Source of the DNA: Streptomyces sp. NBC_01298
GTDB taxonomy: Bacteria; Actinomycetota; Actinomycetes; Streptomycetales; Streptomycetaceae
DNA length: 64,000 nucleotides
Assembly (NCBI RefSeq): GCF_035978755.1
Contig: NZ_CP108414.1
Location: 5,270,001-5,334,000, forward strand
Direction: 5' to 3'
Shown here: positions 42,623 to 51,410 of the stretch, piece by piece
Layout of the letters: every line of letters begins with the position of its first letter
Numbering within the stretch: position 1 is the first letter of the stretch
Program-made: the position numbers and the translations under genes
Notes under the pieces: model-generated
Seen by the model: only the letters and a program-made list of their open reading frames with translations
Told to the model about the DNA's origin: nothing
Databases searched by the model: none

Positions 42623-44362
42623 ATGCTCGACCACCTGATCAAGGGCGCCACCGTCGTGGACGGCACAGGCGCACCCGCCCGCGTAGCGGACGTCGGGATA
42701 CGCGACGGCCGGATCGCCGTCATCGCCCCGCCGGGAACCGTCACCGAACCCGCGGCGAGCAGCGAGGACGCGACCGGCCTCGTCCTCACCCCCGGGTTCA
42801 TCGACCCCCACACGCACTACGACGCCCAGCTGTTCTGGGACCCGTACGCGACCCCCTCCATGAACCACGGAGTGACCACCGTCGCGGGCGGCAACTGCGG
42901 ATTCACCCTGGCTCCCCTCAACCCGGCCCGCCCGGAAGACGCCGACTACACCCGCCGCATGATGAGCAAGGTCGAGGGCATGGCGCTCAAGGCCCTCGAA
43001 GAGGGCGTCGACTGGACCTGGTCCACCTTCGGCGAGTACCTCGACGCGCTGGACGGCCGCATCGCCGTCAACGCCGGCTTCATGGTCGGCCACTGCGCGC
43101 TGCGCCGGCACGTCATGGGCGAGGACGCCGTCGGCGGCCAGCCGAGCGAAGAGCAGATGCGGCAGATGCTCGACCTGTTCCACGACGCCATGAACGCCGG
43201 CGCCTGGGGCCTGTCGACCACCCAGTCCTCCACCCACTCCGACGGCTCCGGCGCCCCCGTGGCCTCCCGGCACGCCAAGCCCGAGGAGCTCCTCGCGCTC
43301 TCCCGCGCGGTCGCCGAGCACGAGGGCACCCAGCTCGAGGCGATCGTCGCGGGCTGCCTCGACCAGTTCGCCGACGAGGAGATCAACCTCTTCGTCGAGA
43401 TGAGCGCGGCCGCCGGACGGCCCCTGAACTGGAACGTGCTCACCATCGACGCGTCCGTCCCCGAGCGCGTGCCGCGCCAGCTGATCCCCAGCGAGCGCGC
43501 CCGCAAGGCCGGCGGCCGCATCGTCGCGCTGACGATGCCGATCCTGACCCCCATGAACATGTCGCTGGGCACCTTCTGCGCCCTCAACCTCATCCCCGGC
43601 TGGGGCGACATCCTGGGCCTGCCCCTCCCCGAGCGCATCGCGAAGCTCCGCGACGCGCAGGTGCGCGCCGAGATGCTGGTCCGAGCGGCCAGCAAGGAGG
43701 CCGGGGTCTTCCGGCGCCTGGCCAACTTCGGCCGCTACGTCATCGGCGACACCTACAGCGAGGCCAACGAGGGCCTGTCCGGCCGCGTCGTCAACGACAT
43801 CGCGGCCGAGCGCGGCCAGGACGCCTTCCAGTGCCTGGTGGAGATCTGCGCCAACGACGACCTGCGTACGGTGCTCTGGCCCATGCCCACCGACAACGAC
43901 CCGGCGAGCTGGGCGCTGCGCGCCGAGACCTGGCAGCACGAGGACGTCATGCTCGGCGGCTCCGACGCCGGCGCCCACCTGGACCGCATGTGCGGGGCCC
44001 CGTACACGACCCGCTTCCTCGGGGACTGCCTGCGCGGCCGCAAGCTGGTGCCGCTGGAGCAGGCGGTACGGATGCTCACCGACGACCCGGCCCAGCTGTT
44101 CGGGCTGCGCGAGCGCGGCCGGATCACCGAGGGCTTCCACGCGGACCTGGTGCTCTTCGACCCGGAGCGGATCGAGGCGGGACCCGCGACGCTCGTGCAC
44201 GACCTGCCCGGGGACAGCCCGCGGCTGGACGCGCGGGCGATCGGCATGGTGTCCGTACGCGTCAACGGCGTGGAGACCATCCGCGACGACGAGGTCACGG
44301 GGGCGATCCCCGGGATCGTGCTCCGTTCGGGGCGGGACACGAGGACGGTGAGCACGCGATGA
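42623..44362 (+). CDS. N-acyl-D-amino-acid deacylase-type amidohydrolase
   Basis: 579 aa. AMDH_3 fold: LIKGATVVDGTGAPARVADV (N-terminal beta-sandwich), metal motif GFIDPHTHYDAQLFWDPYA, GVTTVAGGNCGFTLAPL (Cys ligand in the D-aminoacylase family), MVGHCALRRHVMG, and the C-terminal ALGGSDAGAHLDRMCGAPYTTRFLG-like block, with FHADLVLFDPERI returning to the sandwich. Hydrolyses an amide or cyclic imide. ATG 42623 has AAGGGA upstream. The stop overlaps the aldehyde dehydrogenase start (ATGA). Confidence 0.9.
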   Translation: MLDHLIKGATVVDGTGAPARVADVGIRDGRIAVIAPPGTVTEPAASSEDATGLVLTPGFIDPHTHYDAQLFWDPYATPSMNHGVTTVAGGNCGFTLAPLNPARPEDADYTRRMMSKVEGMALKALEEGVDWTWSTFGEYLDALDGRIAVNAGFMVGHCALRRHVMGEDAVGGQPSEEQMRQMLDLFHDAMNAGAWGLSTTQSSTHSDGSGAPVASRHAKPEELLALSRAVAEHEGTQLEAIVAGCLDQFADEEINLFVEMSAAAGRPLNWNVLTIDASVPERVPRQLIPSERARKAGGRIVALTMPILTPMNMSLGTFCALNLIPGWGDILGLPLPERIAKLRDAQVRAEMLVRAASKEAGVFRRLANFGRYVIGDTYSEANEGLSGRVVNDIAAERGQDAFQCLVEICANDDLRTVLWPMPTDNDPASWALRAETWQHEDVMLGGSDAGAHLDRMCGAPYTTRFLGDCLRGRKLVPLEQAVRMLTDDPAQLFGLRERGRITEGFHADLVLFDPERIEAGPATLVHDLPGDSPRLDARAIGMVSVRVNGVETIRDDEVTGAIPGIVLRSGRDTRTVSTR

Positions 44363-45843
44363 CCGAGCGGGACGCGCGGGAAACTCCGCAGAAGCTCTAC
44401 ATCGGCGGCGAGTGGGTCGAGCCGGCCGGCGGGCACTACGAGGTGGTCAACCCGGCCGACGAGTCCGTCGTCGGCCTGGCCCCCGAGGCCTCGCGCGGCC
44501 AGGTCGAGGACGCGGCGCGCGCCGCGGCGGCGGCCTTCGAGGGCTGGTCCCGGACGAAGCCGGAGGAGCGGGCGGCGATCCTGGACCGGGCCGCGGACAT
44601 CATCCAGCGCGCGTACGAGCCCTGGGCGGCGCTCGCCCAGGCCGAGACGGGCGCCCCCACCGGGATCGCGCGCGGCATGCAGGTCGGGGTGGGCGTGGCC
44701 CGCTTCCGCCGGTACGCGAAGGGCGCGCTGGAACCGGTCGAGCGCGGGCTGCCGCCGCAGGTCACCGAGGCGGGCCCGATGGGCGCGGCGAGCATCCTCG
44801 GGGCGCTGGAGGTGCGCCAGCCGGTCGGGGTCGTCACCTGCATCACCTCGTACAACAACCCGTGGGCCAACCCGGCGGGCAAGGTGGCCCCGGCGCTGGC
44901 CATGGGCAACACGGTGGTCGTCAAGCCGGCCCCGCAGGACCCGCTGTCGGTGTTCCGCATGGCTGAGGCCCTGCACGAGGCCGGGGTCCCGGCGGGCGTG
45001 GTGAACGTGGTCTCCGGCACCTCGGTCGAGGTCGGCGAGGCGGCCGTGGACTCCCCGGACGTGGACATGGTGTCCTTCACCGGTTCCACGGGCGTGGGCC
45101 AGCGCATCGCCGAGGTCTGCGGCCGCACGATGAAGCGGCAGCTGATGGAGCTGGGCGGCAAGGGCGCGGCGATCGTCCTCGCGGACGCCGACCTGGACGC
45201 GGCGGTGATGGGGATCGGCACCACCTTCTCCTTCTACTCCGGACAGATCTGCACGGCTCCGACCCGGGTGATCGTCCACCGCTCGGTGTACGAGGAGCTG
45301 GTGGAGAAGCTGCAGGGCTACCTGGCCTTCATGAAGGTCGGCGACCCGGCGGTGCGCGGCACCGTGGTGGGCCCGGTCATCTCGGCGGCGCACCGGGACC
45401 GCGTGGAGTCGTACATCGAGCTGGGCAAGAAGGAGGGCGCCCGGATCGCCTTCGGCGGCGAGCGTCCCTCCGTGGGTACGGAGGGGAAGGGCTTCTACGT
45501 GGCCCCGACCCTCCTCGTCGACTGCACCAACGACATGCGCGTGGTCCGGGAGGAGATCTTCGGGCCGGTGGTCGTGGTCGTCCCCTTCGACGGGGATGAG
45601 GAGGAGGCCGTGGCGCTCGCCAACGACAGCGACTTCGGCCTGATCAGCTACGTGTGGTCCGCGGACGCGGCGCGCGCGTTCCGCGTGGCGCGGCGGCTGC
45701 GGGCGGGCGGGGTGGGCGTGAACACCATCGGGCGGAACATGGAGGCTCCGTTCGGCGGCTTCAAGCGGTCGGGGGTGGGGCGGGACGTGGGCTCGTACGC
45801 CCTGCACGCCTACAGCGAGACGCAGTCGATCGTCTGGGCCTGA
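44359..45843 (+). CDS. Aldehyde dehydrogenase
   Basis: 494 aa. KLYIGGEWVEPAGGHYEVVNPADE at the start, SYNNPWANPAGKVAPALAMGNTVVVKPA, FTGSTGVGQRIAEV (NAD loop), catalytic Glu in MELGGKGAA, catalytic Cys ~298 in SGQICTAPTR, and EEIFGPVVVV near the C-terminus. Translationally coupled to the amidohydrolase (ATGA). Likely oxidises an aldehyde released by the upstream LLM/amidohydrolase steps. Confidence 0.93.
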   Translation: MTERDARETPQKLYIGGEWVEPAGGHYEVVNPADESVVGLAPEASRGQVEDAARAAAAAFEGWSRTKPEERAAILDRAADIIQRAYEPWAALAQAETGAPTGIARGMQVGVGVARFRRYAKGALEPVERGLPPQVTEAGPMGAASILGALEVRQPVGVVTCITSYNNPWANPAGKVAPALAMGNTVVVKPAPQDPLSVFRMAEALHEAGVPAGVVNVVSGTSVEVGEAAVDSPDVDMVSFTGSTGVGQRIAEVCGRTMKRQLMELGGKGAAIVLADADLDAAVMGIGTTFSFYSGQICTAPTRVIVHRSVYEELVEKLQGYLAFMKVGDPAVRGTVVGPVISAAHRDRVESYIELGKKEGARIAFGGERPSVGTEGKGFYVAPTLLVDCTNDMRVVREEIFGPVVVVVPFDGDEEEAVALANDSDFGLISYVWSADAARAFRVARRLRAGGVGVNTIGRNMEAPFGGFKRSGVGRDVGSYALHAYSETQSIVWA

Positions 45844-45891
45844 GCAGGCCCGAGCAGGTCCGAGCAGAAATCCGGGCCGAAGGTTCTTGGC

Positions 45892-45948
45892 TTGACCAAA
45901 TATTGACCCGGAAAGTTTGAAACCGGTCAAAACGGACAGTGCTACGGT
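45892..45948 (+). promoter_or_regulatory. Promoter-like region of the APC permease gene
   Basis: TTGACC at 45892 and 45903, an opposing GGTCAA at 45925, and a TACGGT -10-like element at 45943. This AT-rich patch is unusual for the window. The TTGACC/GGTCAA pair could be an operator. The 283-bp gap 45844-46126 also holds the hairpin and palindrome listed next. Confidence 0.4.
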
Positions 45949-45972
45949 TTCCGCATCGCGAAATAAAAGGTC

Positions 45973-46004
45973 CAGGCCTGCCGAAACAATGATCGGCAGG
46001 CCTG
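45973..46004. promoter_or_regulatory. 12-bp hairpin in the APC permease leader
   Basis: CAGGCCTGCCGA / TCGGCAGGCCTG, a perfect stem with an 8-nt AT-rich loop. It lies downstream of the presumed promoter and 120 bp before the start codon. An attenuator or terminator is possible; no T-run follows. Confidence 0.45.
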
Positions 46005-46076
46005 TGAACCTTGTATTACATCCTCGTGACGGCGATCGGTCTCGGGATTCCAAGGGCTTTGGCCGTGTGGGGATCC

Positions 46077-46088
46077 GGACTTAAGTCC
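46077..46088. promoter_or_regulatory. GGACTTAAGTCC palindrome before the APC permease
   Basis: A perfect 12-bp palindrome 39 bp before the start codon. Such a rare AT-centred site is a likely operator, though no regulator is adjacent. Confidence 0.4.
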
Positions 46089-46126
46089 TCCAGATGTGGA
46101 AAACGCAGCGTCTAACGTCCTGAGGT

Positions 46127-47701
46127 ATGACACAGCTGGACGTCCGGCCCCAGGCCGGAGACACGGTAAACGGAGCCACCCCCCGGGGTGGCTCCGACGG
46201 TGACGTACGGGGCAAGGGCCTCGGCAAGGGCTCCGTCGGCCTCGTGGGAAGCGCCGTCATCGGCATCTCCACCGTCGCCCCCGTCTACTGCCTGACCTCG
46301 ACCCTCGGCTCCACCGCCGGTGAGGTCGGCGTGCAGATGCCGGCCGTCTTCCTGGCCGGATTCCTCCCGATGCTGCTGGTCGCCTTCGCGTACCGCGAGC
46401 TCAACAAGGCCATGCCGGACTGCGGCACCTCCTTCACCTGGACCGTGAAGGCCTTCGGCCCGCGGATCGGCTGGATGTGCGGCTGGGGCCTGGTGATCGC
46501 CACGATCATCGTGCTCTCCAACCTGGCCGGCGTCGCCACCTCGTACTTCTGGCTGCTGCTCGGCGAGATCACGAACAACCCGGCGATCTCCGCGCTCGAC
46601 GACAACAAGCTCGTCCACATCGCCACCTGCCTCACCCTGATCGCCGCCGCGACCGCCATCAGCTACCGCGGCATGACGGCCACCAAGGGCGTCCAGTACG
46701 CGCTGGTCGGCCTCCAGCTCGCCGTCCTCGCCATCTTCGTGGCGATGGCCTTCCAGAAGGCCTCCGCGGGCACCTTCGACACCGGCCTGGACTTCTCCTG
46801 GCAGTGGATGAACCCCTTCGCGGTCGAGTCCATGGCGGCCTTCACCGCCGGACTCTCGCTCTCGATCTTCATGTACTGGGGCTGGGACGCCTGCCTGGCC
46901 ACCAACGAGGAGACCACCGGCTCCGCCAAGACCCCCGGCCGCGCCTCGCTCATCGCGATGGTCGTCCTCGTCGGCTCGTACCTGGCCACCGGCATCGCCG
47001 CCCAGATGGCCGTCGGCTCCGGCACCGAAGGCCTCGGCCTCGGCAACCCGGAGACCTCCGACAACGTCTTCGCCGCCCTCGCCGGCCCGGTCATGGGCCC
47101 GATGCTCGGCATCCTGCTCTTCGTCGCCGTCCTGGCCTCCGCGACGGCCTCCCTGCAGACCACCTTCATCCCGGTGGCCCGCACGGTCCTGGCCATGTCC
47201 ACGTACGAGGCGCTGCCGCCCTCCTACGCCAAGGTCCACCCGAAGTTCAAGACCCCGGGCCGCGCCACGATCATGGCGGGCGTCGCGACCGGCGTCTTCT
47301 ACACCGTGATGACCCTGCTCAGCGAGAACGTCCTCACCGACACGATCTTCGCGCTCGGCCTGATGATCTGCTTCTACTACTCGCTGACGGCCTTCGCCTG
47401 CGCCTGGTACTTCCGCGGCGAGCTGCGCAAGTCCACCCGCGACCTGTTCTTCAAGGGCGTCTTCCCGGTCCTCGGCGGCCTGCTCCTCGCCACGGTCTTC
47501 TTCAAGACCCTGATCGACATGTGGAACCCGTCGTACGGCTCCGGCTCCACGGTCCTCGGCGTCGGCAGCGTCTTCATCATCGGCGTCGGCCTGCTGCTCC
47601 TCGGCCTGGTCGTCATGTTCGTCACCGAACGCCGCAGCCCGGCCTTCTTCCGCGGCGAGGTCCTGACGAAGTCCACCCCGTCCCTGGTGGTCCAGGACTG
47701 A
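46127..47701 (+). CDS. APC-family amino acid permease
   Basis: 524 aa with about 12 membrane helices. GSAVIGISTVAPVYCLTSTLG (unwound helix-1 substrate motif), YRELNKAMPDCGTSFTWTVKAFGPRIGWMCGW (helix 3), WGWDACLATNEETTGSAKTPGRASLI (helix 6) and MSTYEALPPSYAKVHPKFKTPGRA. The cytosolic N-terminus (~35 residues) is Gly/Asp-rich. Probably imports an amino acid or amine by proton symport. Downstream of the amidohydrolase/ALDH unit but with its own promoter features. Ends at a strong terminator. Confidence 0.92.
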   Translation: MTQLDVRPQAGDTVNGATPRGGSDGDVRGKGLGKGSVGLVGSAVIGISTVAPVYCLTSTLGSTAGEVGVQMPAVFLAGFLPMLLVAFAYRELNKAMPDCGTSFTWTVKAFGPRIGWMCGWGLVIATIIVLSNLAGVATSYFWLLLGEITNNPAISALDDNKLVHIATCLTLIAAATAISYRGMTATKGVQYALVGLQLAVLAIFVAMAFQKASAGTFDTGLDFSWQWMNPFAVESMAAFTAGLSLSIFMYWGWDACLATNEETTGSAKTPGRASLIAMVVLVGSYLATGIAAQMAVGSGTEGLGLGNPETSDNVFAALAGPVMGPMLGILLFVAVLASATASLQTTFIPVARTVLAMSTYEALPPSYAKVHPKFKTPGRATIMAGVATGVFYTVMTLLSENVLTDTIFALGLMICFYYSLTAFACAWYFRGELRKSTRDLFFKGVFPVLGGLLLATVFFKTLIDMWNPSYGSGSTVLGVGSVFIIGVGLLLLGLVVMFVTERRSPAFFRGEVLTKSTPSLVVQD

Positions 47702-47740
47702 CCCCGGGGCCCTCGCGCCCCCACCCCGCTGTGTCATGCA

Positions 47741-47784
47741 CGCCCGCGGCCCCGGATCGATCCTCCGATCCGGGGCCGCGGGCG
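47741..47784. terminator. 19-bp hairpin terminator
   Basis: CGCCCGCGGCCCCGGATCG / CGATCCGGGGCCGCGGGCG, a perfect 19-bp stem with a 6-nt loop, 40 bp after the permease stop. Confidence 0.8.
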
Positions 47785-47812
47785 TTCGTGTGCACCGCTT
47801 CCGGGTGGGTTA

Positions 47813-47828
47813 CAGTTATTTCAGTTAT
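47813..47828. promoter_or_regulatory. CAGTTAT direct repeat upstream of antitoxin gene
   Basis: CAGTTAT-TT-CAGTTAT, ending 15 bp before the antitoxin start. AT-rich in a GC-rich setting. A possible -10 region and antitoxin operator. Confidence 0.4.
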
Positions 47829-47842
47829 CCGAGGAGGCTGAG

Positions 47843-48292
47843 ATGGCGCGTACGAGCGTGCTCGCGAAGGCGACCACCGTGGAGTCGAGCCCCGAGATCC
47901 AGGAAGCCCTCACGAAGTCGGTGCGATTGGTCCCCGGTGAGGTCGATGTCATACTGCGCTCCGCCGACGGCAGTGAGAGCGTGCTGCCACAGGAACTGGT
48001 CCGGATCCTCGCGGCCTCCGCAGGCGAACTGGCGAGCGGACACGCGGTCACCGTCCTCGCGGCGGAGACGCACCTGACACCAACCGAGGCCGCCGAGCTG
48101 CTCGGCCTGTCCCGGCCCTTCGTGGCCCGCCTGCTCGACTCGGGCGACATTCCGTCAAGCCATCTGCCGGACAGTCGGCACCGCATCGTGCGGCTCGCCG
48201 ACGTCCTTGCCTTTCAAGCGCGGAGGGCGCGGCGCCGGGAGGGTCGCCGACGGATCGCGGAGGCCGCGGAAGACGCTGGAATGCCCTACTGA
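47843..48292 (+). CDS. Excisionase-type HTH antitoxin
   Basis: 149 aa. N-terminal ~70 residues are a small acidic/helical domain. The C-terminal half is an excisionase-like HTH (HLTPTEAAELLGLSRPFVARLLDSGDIPSS, RHRIVRLADVLAFQARRARRR). Such proteins pair with PIN toxins downstream. GAGGAGG precedes ATG 47843. The toxin gene begins 25 bp after its stop. Confidence 0.85.
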   Translation: MARTSVLAKATTVESSPEIQEALTKSVRLVPGEVDVILRSADGSESVLPQELVRILAASAGELASGHAVTVLAAETHLTPTEAAELLGLSRPFVARLLDSGDIPSSHLPDSRHRIVRLADVLAFQARRARRREGRRRIAEAAEDAGMPY

Positions 48293-48317
48293 GCCGCGTG
48301 TGAGAGAGGGGGGTTCC

Positions 48318-48878
48318 ATGCGCGTCTTCGTCGACACGAACGTGTTGTTCCCGTTCTCCGTCATGGACCTCATGTTGGCGCTGACCGAGGACTCGGTGCA
48401 CGAGGTGGTCTGGTCGGAGCGCCTGCTTGTCGAGTGGGAACGGGTCATCGTCCGTGAGGGGCGGCGGTCGCCGGAGTCGGCGGCGGCCGTCACACGGGCC
48501 GTCCGCGACTACTTCGGCGACTGCGGGGTCGCCGAGTCCGAGTACGCACCTCTTGTGCACCGGATACCCGGCGGGGATCCGGACGACCGGCATCACGCGG
48601 CGGCGGCCTGTGCGGCGGGCGCAGGCGCGTTGATCACCTGGAATCTCGCTGATTTCCCGGCCGCGGACATGGCCCGCCTGGGTGTTCGCGTGCTGGACCC
48701 CGATACCTACCTGTGTGAACTGCACGAACAGTGGCCGCAGGAGGTAGCCGACACCCTGGTCAGGTTGGCGGCGGGCAAGAGGAGGCCGCCCCTGACCTAT
48801 CGAGACGTCCTGGCCAGGCTCGACAAGGCGGGGTTGGCCCGGTTCGCGGATCGGCTGGGGGAGAGCGGTGACCCGTAG
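48318..48878 (+). CDS. PIN-domain toxin
   Basis: 186 aa. RVFVDTNVLFPFSVMDLMLA carries the first Asp, ERLLVEWERVI the Glu, and DPDDRHHAAAACAAGAGALITWNLADFP the last acidic residues (PIN_3-like). C-terminal extension of ~60 residues (TLVRLAAGKRRPPLTYRDVLARLDKAG) is longer than in small VapC. ATG 48318 follows AGAGGGGGG. Partner of the upstream excisionase-type antitoxin. Confidence 0.88.
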   Translation: MRVFVDTNVLFPFSVMDLMLALTEDSVHEVVWSERLLVEWERVIVREGRRSPESAAAVTRAVRDYFGDCGVAESEYAPLVHRIPGGDPDDRHHAAAACAAGAGALITWNLADFPAADMARLGVRVLDPDTYLCELHEQWPQEVADTLVRLAAGKRRPPLTYRDVLARLDKAGLARFADRLGESGDP

Positions 48879-48902
48879 CTGCTCGGGGTCGTTGGGACGG
48901 GC

Positions 48903-49199
48903 ATGAACGCCATCAAGCGCAGCCTCACCGCCCTCGTCCTGACCGGAGGGGCGGCCCTCGCCCTCAGCCCCGCCGTCGCGCACGCCGCCGACGAGCCCGC
49001 CATCCAGGGGCCCCCGATCACCCAGCGCGTCGGCGAGATCGTCGACCACCCCGGGGGCGCCGTCAAGGACGCGAAGACGGCGGTGGAGATCACCGCCTCG
49101 GCCGCCGGGTCCGCCTCGAAGGCCACCGACGCCTCCCTCGGCGGAGCCGGGACCGCGCTGTCGTCCGGGCTGCCGAAGGCGCCGCAGGTGCGCGGCTGA
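48903..49199 (+). CDS. Small secreted Ala-rich protein
   Basis: 98 aa with a clear signal peptide (SLTALVLTGGAALALSPAVAHA) and a mature part of ~70 residues (AKTAVEITASAAGSASKATD), Ala/Ser/Gly-rich. No Cys in the mature part. Family not recognised. Confidence 0.7.
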   Translation: MNAIKRSLTALVLTGGAALALSPAVAHAADEPAIQGPPITQRVGEIVDHPGGAVKDAKTAVEITASAAGSASKATDASLGGAGTALSSGLPKAPQVRG

Positions 49200-49217
49200 G
49201 GCTCGGCCGCGGGTGGC

Positions 49218-49394
49218 GGGGTCCCGCCGGGTGACCAGGACCAGCGGGACCTCACGGCCGGCCGTCCGCGCGGCCGCGTCCCGGTAGGCCGCGTAGGAGG
49301 GCATCGCCGCCACCACCAGGGGCCACGGCCGCTCCGTCTCCGCCGGGGCCGCCGGGCGGGCGTGCGCCGCGACGGGACGCGGGAGCACTGGGAC
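49218..49394 (-). pseudogene. Remnant of a DDN-like deazaflavin-dependent nitroreductase
   Basis: One frame reads PWPLVVAAMPSYAAYRDAAA and REVPLVLVTRRDP, which matches the C-terminal end of F420-dependent DDN-type nitroreductases. No catalytic core or start is visible, and the frame runs on without the family stop. It is bounded by two intact genes, so it appears to be a decayed fragment. Confidence 0.4.
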
Positions 49395-49500
49395 GAACTG
49401 TTCGACGCCCGGGAGGCGGGAGCGGCGGGCCCGCCCGGTACGAGCGGCTCGCGCTGATTTCGGGGCGGTCCCTCCCGACCGGGTGGTCGTTGGGCAGGAC

Positions 49501-50289
49501 ATGATCCTCTGGTTGCTCAATCACCTCAGCACGTTCTTCCTCGGCGTCCTGCTCGTCGGCGGGTTCGTCGCCCTCGCCATCGGCGGCAGCGTGGCCGCGC
49601 GCCGCCGCTTCCCGCACCTCGCGGACGGCGACCACAACGAGATGGTCGGGGTGGCCCTCGGGATGTTCGGTGCGATCTACGGCATCATCCTCGCCTTCGT
49701 CGTCGTCACCCTGTGGACGCAACTGGAGAACACCCAGACCGTCGTCGCGACCGAGGCCACCGACCTCGCCCTGGTCGTCCGCAGCGCGGAGGTCTTCCCC
49801 CCGGCCGAACGCGCCCGCGTGGACCGGGCGGTGGGGGACTACGTGCACGCCGTCGTCGAGATCCAGTGGCCCCTCATGCGCGAGGGCCGGCCCAGCTACG
49901 AGGCCACCGCCGACCAGACGCACGCCCTGTACACGGCACTCCAGGCCTACGAGCCCTCCGGCCCCCGGAGCGAGACCTTCTACGGGGAGGCCGTCGGCCG
50001 CCTCAACGACGTGGCCGCGCAGCGCCGGGCGCGCGTGACGATGGCCGAGACCTCGCTGCCGCCGCTGCTCCAAGTGCTCGTGTACGGAGGCGCGTTGGTG
50101 ATCCTCCCGCTCACCTTCCTCTTCGGGCTGCGGAGCCTGAAGATGCAGCTGCTGTTCGTCTCGGCGGTGGCCGGGCTGATCGGCTTCAGCCTGCTGCTGG
50201 TGATGGCCCTCGACCGCCCCTTCGCCGGTGAACTGACCGTGAGCCCGGCGCCCTTCAGGGACGCGGCACTGGCGCAGTTCTGGCGCTGA
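49501..50289 (+). CDS. DUF4239 membrane protein
   Basis: 262 aa. Membrane segments at ~5-25 (STFFLGVLLVGGFVALAIGG), ~48-70 (MVGVALGMFGAIYGIILAFVVVTLW), ~187-205 and ~212-232 (QLLFVSAVAGLIGFSLLLVMAL). The helical region between them contains QTVVATEATDLALVVRSAEVFP, typical of DUF4239 (bestrophin-like). An ion-channel role is suggested by fold similarity in the family but not shown here. ATG 49501. Confidence 0.82.
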   Translation: MILWLLNHLSTFFLGVLLVGGFVALAIGGSVAARRRFPHLADGDHNEMVGVALGMFGAIYGIILAFVVVTLWTQLENTQTVVATEATDLALVVRSAEVFPPAERARVDRAVGDYVHAVVEIQWPLMREGRPSYEATADQTHALYTALQAYEPSGPRSETFYGEAVGRLNDVAAQRRARVTMAETSLPPLLQVLVYGGALVILPLTFLFGLRSLKMQLLFVSAVAGLIGFSLLLVMALDRPFAGELTVSPAPFRDAALAQFWR

Positions 50290-50327
50290 CCGCAGGCGCG
50301 GAGCGTGCCGGCCCTCCCGGCGGCCGC

Positions 50328-50726
50328 TCAGCCCCAGGTGCGGGAGGACAGGACGAGCCGGTAGCCGTCGGGGTCGATGACGGTGACCCCGTAGGTGTCC
50401 CAGTAGGGGTTGTGCGCGGGCGTACGGGTACCGCCGTGCTCGACGAGCCGCCGCACGAGGGCCTCGTCGGGCTCCGCGCCCAGGTAGACGACGAAGAGGT
50501 CGTCGGCGGTGGGTGAGGGCGCCACCGGGTTCTCGGGGTCGCGGGTCAGCTCGAAGTGCCAGCCGCCCCCCAGGGGCCCGACCATCAGCAGGTCGTGCTC
50601 CCCCGAGACCCGCTCGGTGGAGCGCCACTGCACGTCGAGCCCGAGCCCGTCCACGTAGAACCGCTCGGCGGCGGCGAGGTCGAGGGAGGGCCGGGCGATC
50701 CGGATGTGCGCGCGTGCGTCGATCAT
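50328..50726 (-). CDS. VOC-family (glyoxalase/bleomycin-resistance-like) protein
   Basis: 132 aa with two beta-alpha-beta-beta-beta units. First has RIARPSLDLAAAERFYVDGLGL and WHFELTRDPENP. Second has ARRLVEHGGT-like VRRLVEHGGTRTP, YWDTYGVTVIDPDGYRLVLSS. Metal ligands could be His in HIRIARP, Glu in HFEL. Substrate unknown. Confidence 0.88.
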   Translation of the reverse strand: MIDARAHIRIARPSLDLAAAERFYVDGLGLDVQWRSTERVSGEHDLLMVGPLGGGWHFELTRDPENPVAPSPTADDLFVVYLGAEPDEALVRRLVEHGGTRTPAHNPYWDTYGVTVIDPDGYRLVLSSRTWG

Positions 50727-50786
50727 GGGGGAGAGGGTACGGGCGGGGTCCCGGGCGCCGGAAGGGGCCGATGCCTGCGCCGCGGG

Positions 50787-51362
50787 CTACTTCCAGGGGT
50801 CCTCGGTCGGCATGCAGCCCAGTGCGCGGAGCCGGTCGTCGGTCTCCTTGAGGCCCTTGATGCCCTCGTCGATCTCCGCCCAGCCGATGGCCTCCTCTTC
50901 GGCGGCCTTCTCCTCGCTCGTCCGTGACACGCCCAGTCCCGACGCGTTCAGCACGGTGCCCATGCCGGAGGAGAGGTGCTTGCGGGCCTCGGCCCAGACG
51001 TCCTGGGTCTTCTGCTCGGGGATGTAGGCGACGGTGTAACCCCGGGCCGCCTCCAGGCTGTCCGACAGGGGGCCGAGATCGATGACGATCTTGCCGTCCT
51101 GGTGCTGGCCCCGGGCGGACCGCGCTGTGGAGATCAGCCCGTGGAGCAGCTTCTCGCCGCCGGTCCCGTACCACTGGATCACGCCCGGGCCGGGGTTCAC
51201 CGGCGCCGTGCTGCCGGGGGTCGGCGCGGTGACGGTCGGCACGGGCTTGAAGCTCACGTTCGTCTTCGGCGCGGCGACCTCCGGGTCCCCCGCACACCCG
51301 GTGAGCAGGACGGCGGCGGCGACAGCGGTGACGGCCGGTACGAGCGGTAAGCGGACGCGCAT
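50787..51362 (-). CDS. Lipoprotein, function unknown
   Basis: 191 aa. Signal peptide with lipobox LLTGCAG (Cys ~23), Pro/Thr-rich linker, and a folded domain (VIQWYGTGGEKLLHGLISTARSA, GPLSDSLEAARGYTVAYIP, IDEGIKGLKETDDRLRALGC). No recognised family. Downstream of the LysE-type gene on the same strand with a 48-bp gap. Confidence 0.75.
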   Translation of the reverse strand: MRVRLPLVPAVTAVAAAVLLTGCAGDPEVAAPKTNVSFKPVPTVTAPTPGSTAPVNPGPGVIQWYGTGGEKLLHGLISTARSARGQHQDGKIVIDLGPLSDSLEAARGYTVAYIPEQKTQDVWAEARKHLSSGMGTVLNASGLGVSRTSEEKAAEEEAIGWAEIDEGIKGLKETDDRLRALGCMPTEDPWK

Positions 51363-51410
51363 CGTTCCCCCTGGGGAGTCTTCGGGTCGTGCTCCGGAAC
51401 AGGCTTCGGA

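Noticed and set aside
45973..46004. Riboswitch call for the permease leader hairpin
   Set aside because: A single stem without a recognised aptamer consensus; kept only as a hairpin.
49366..49458. Plus-strand frame reading EHWDELFDAREAG
   Set aside because: Looks protein-like but has no start and is antisense to the nitroreductase remnant; not enough to call.
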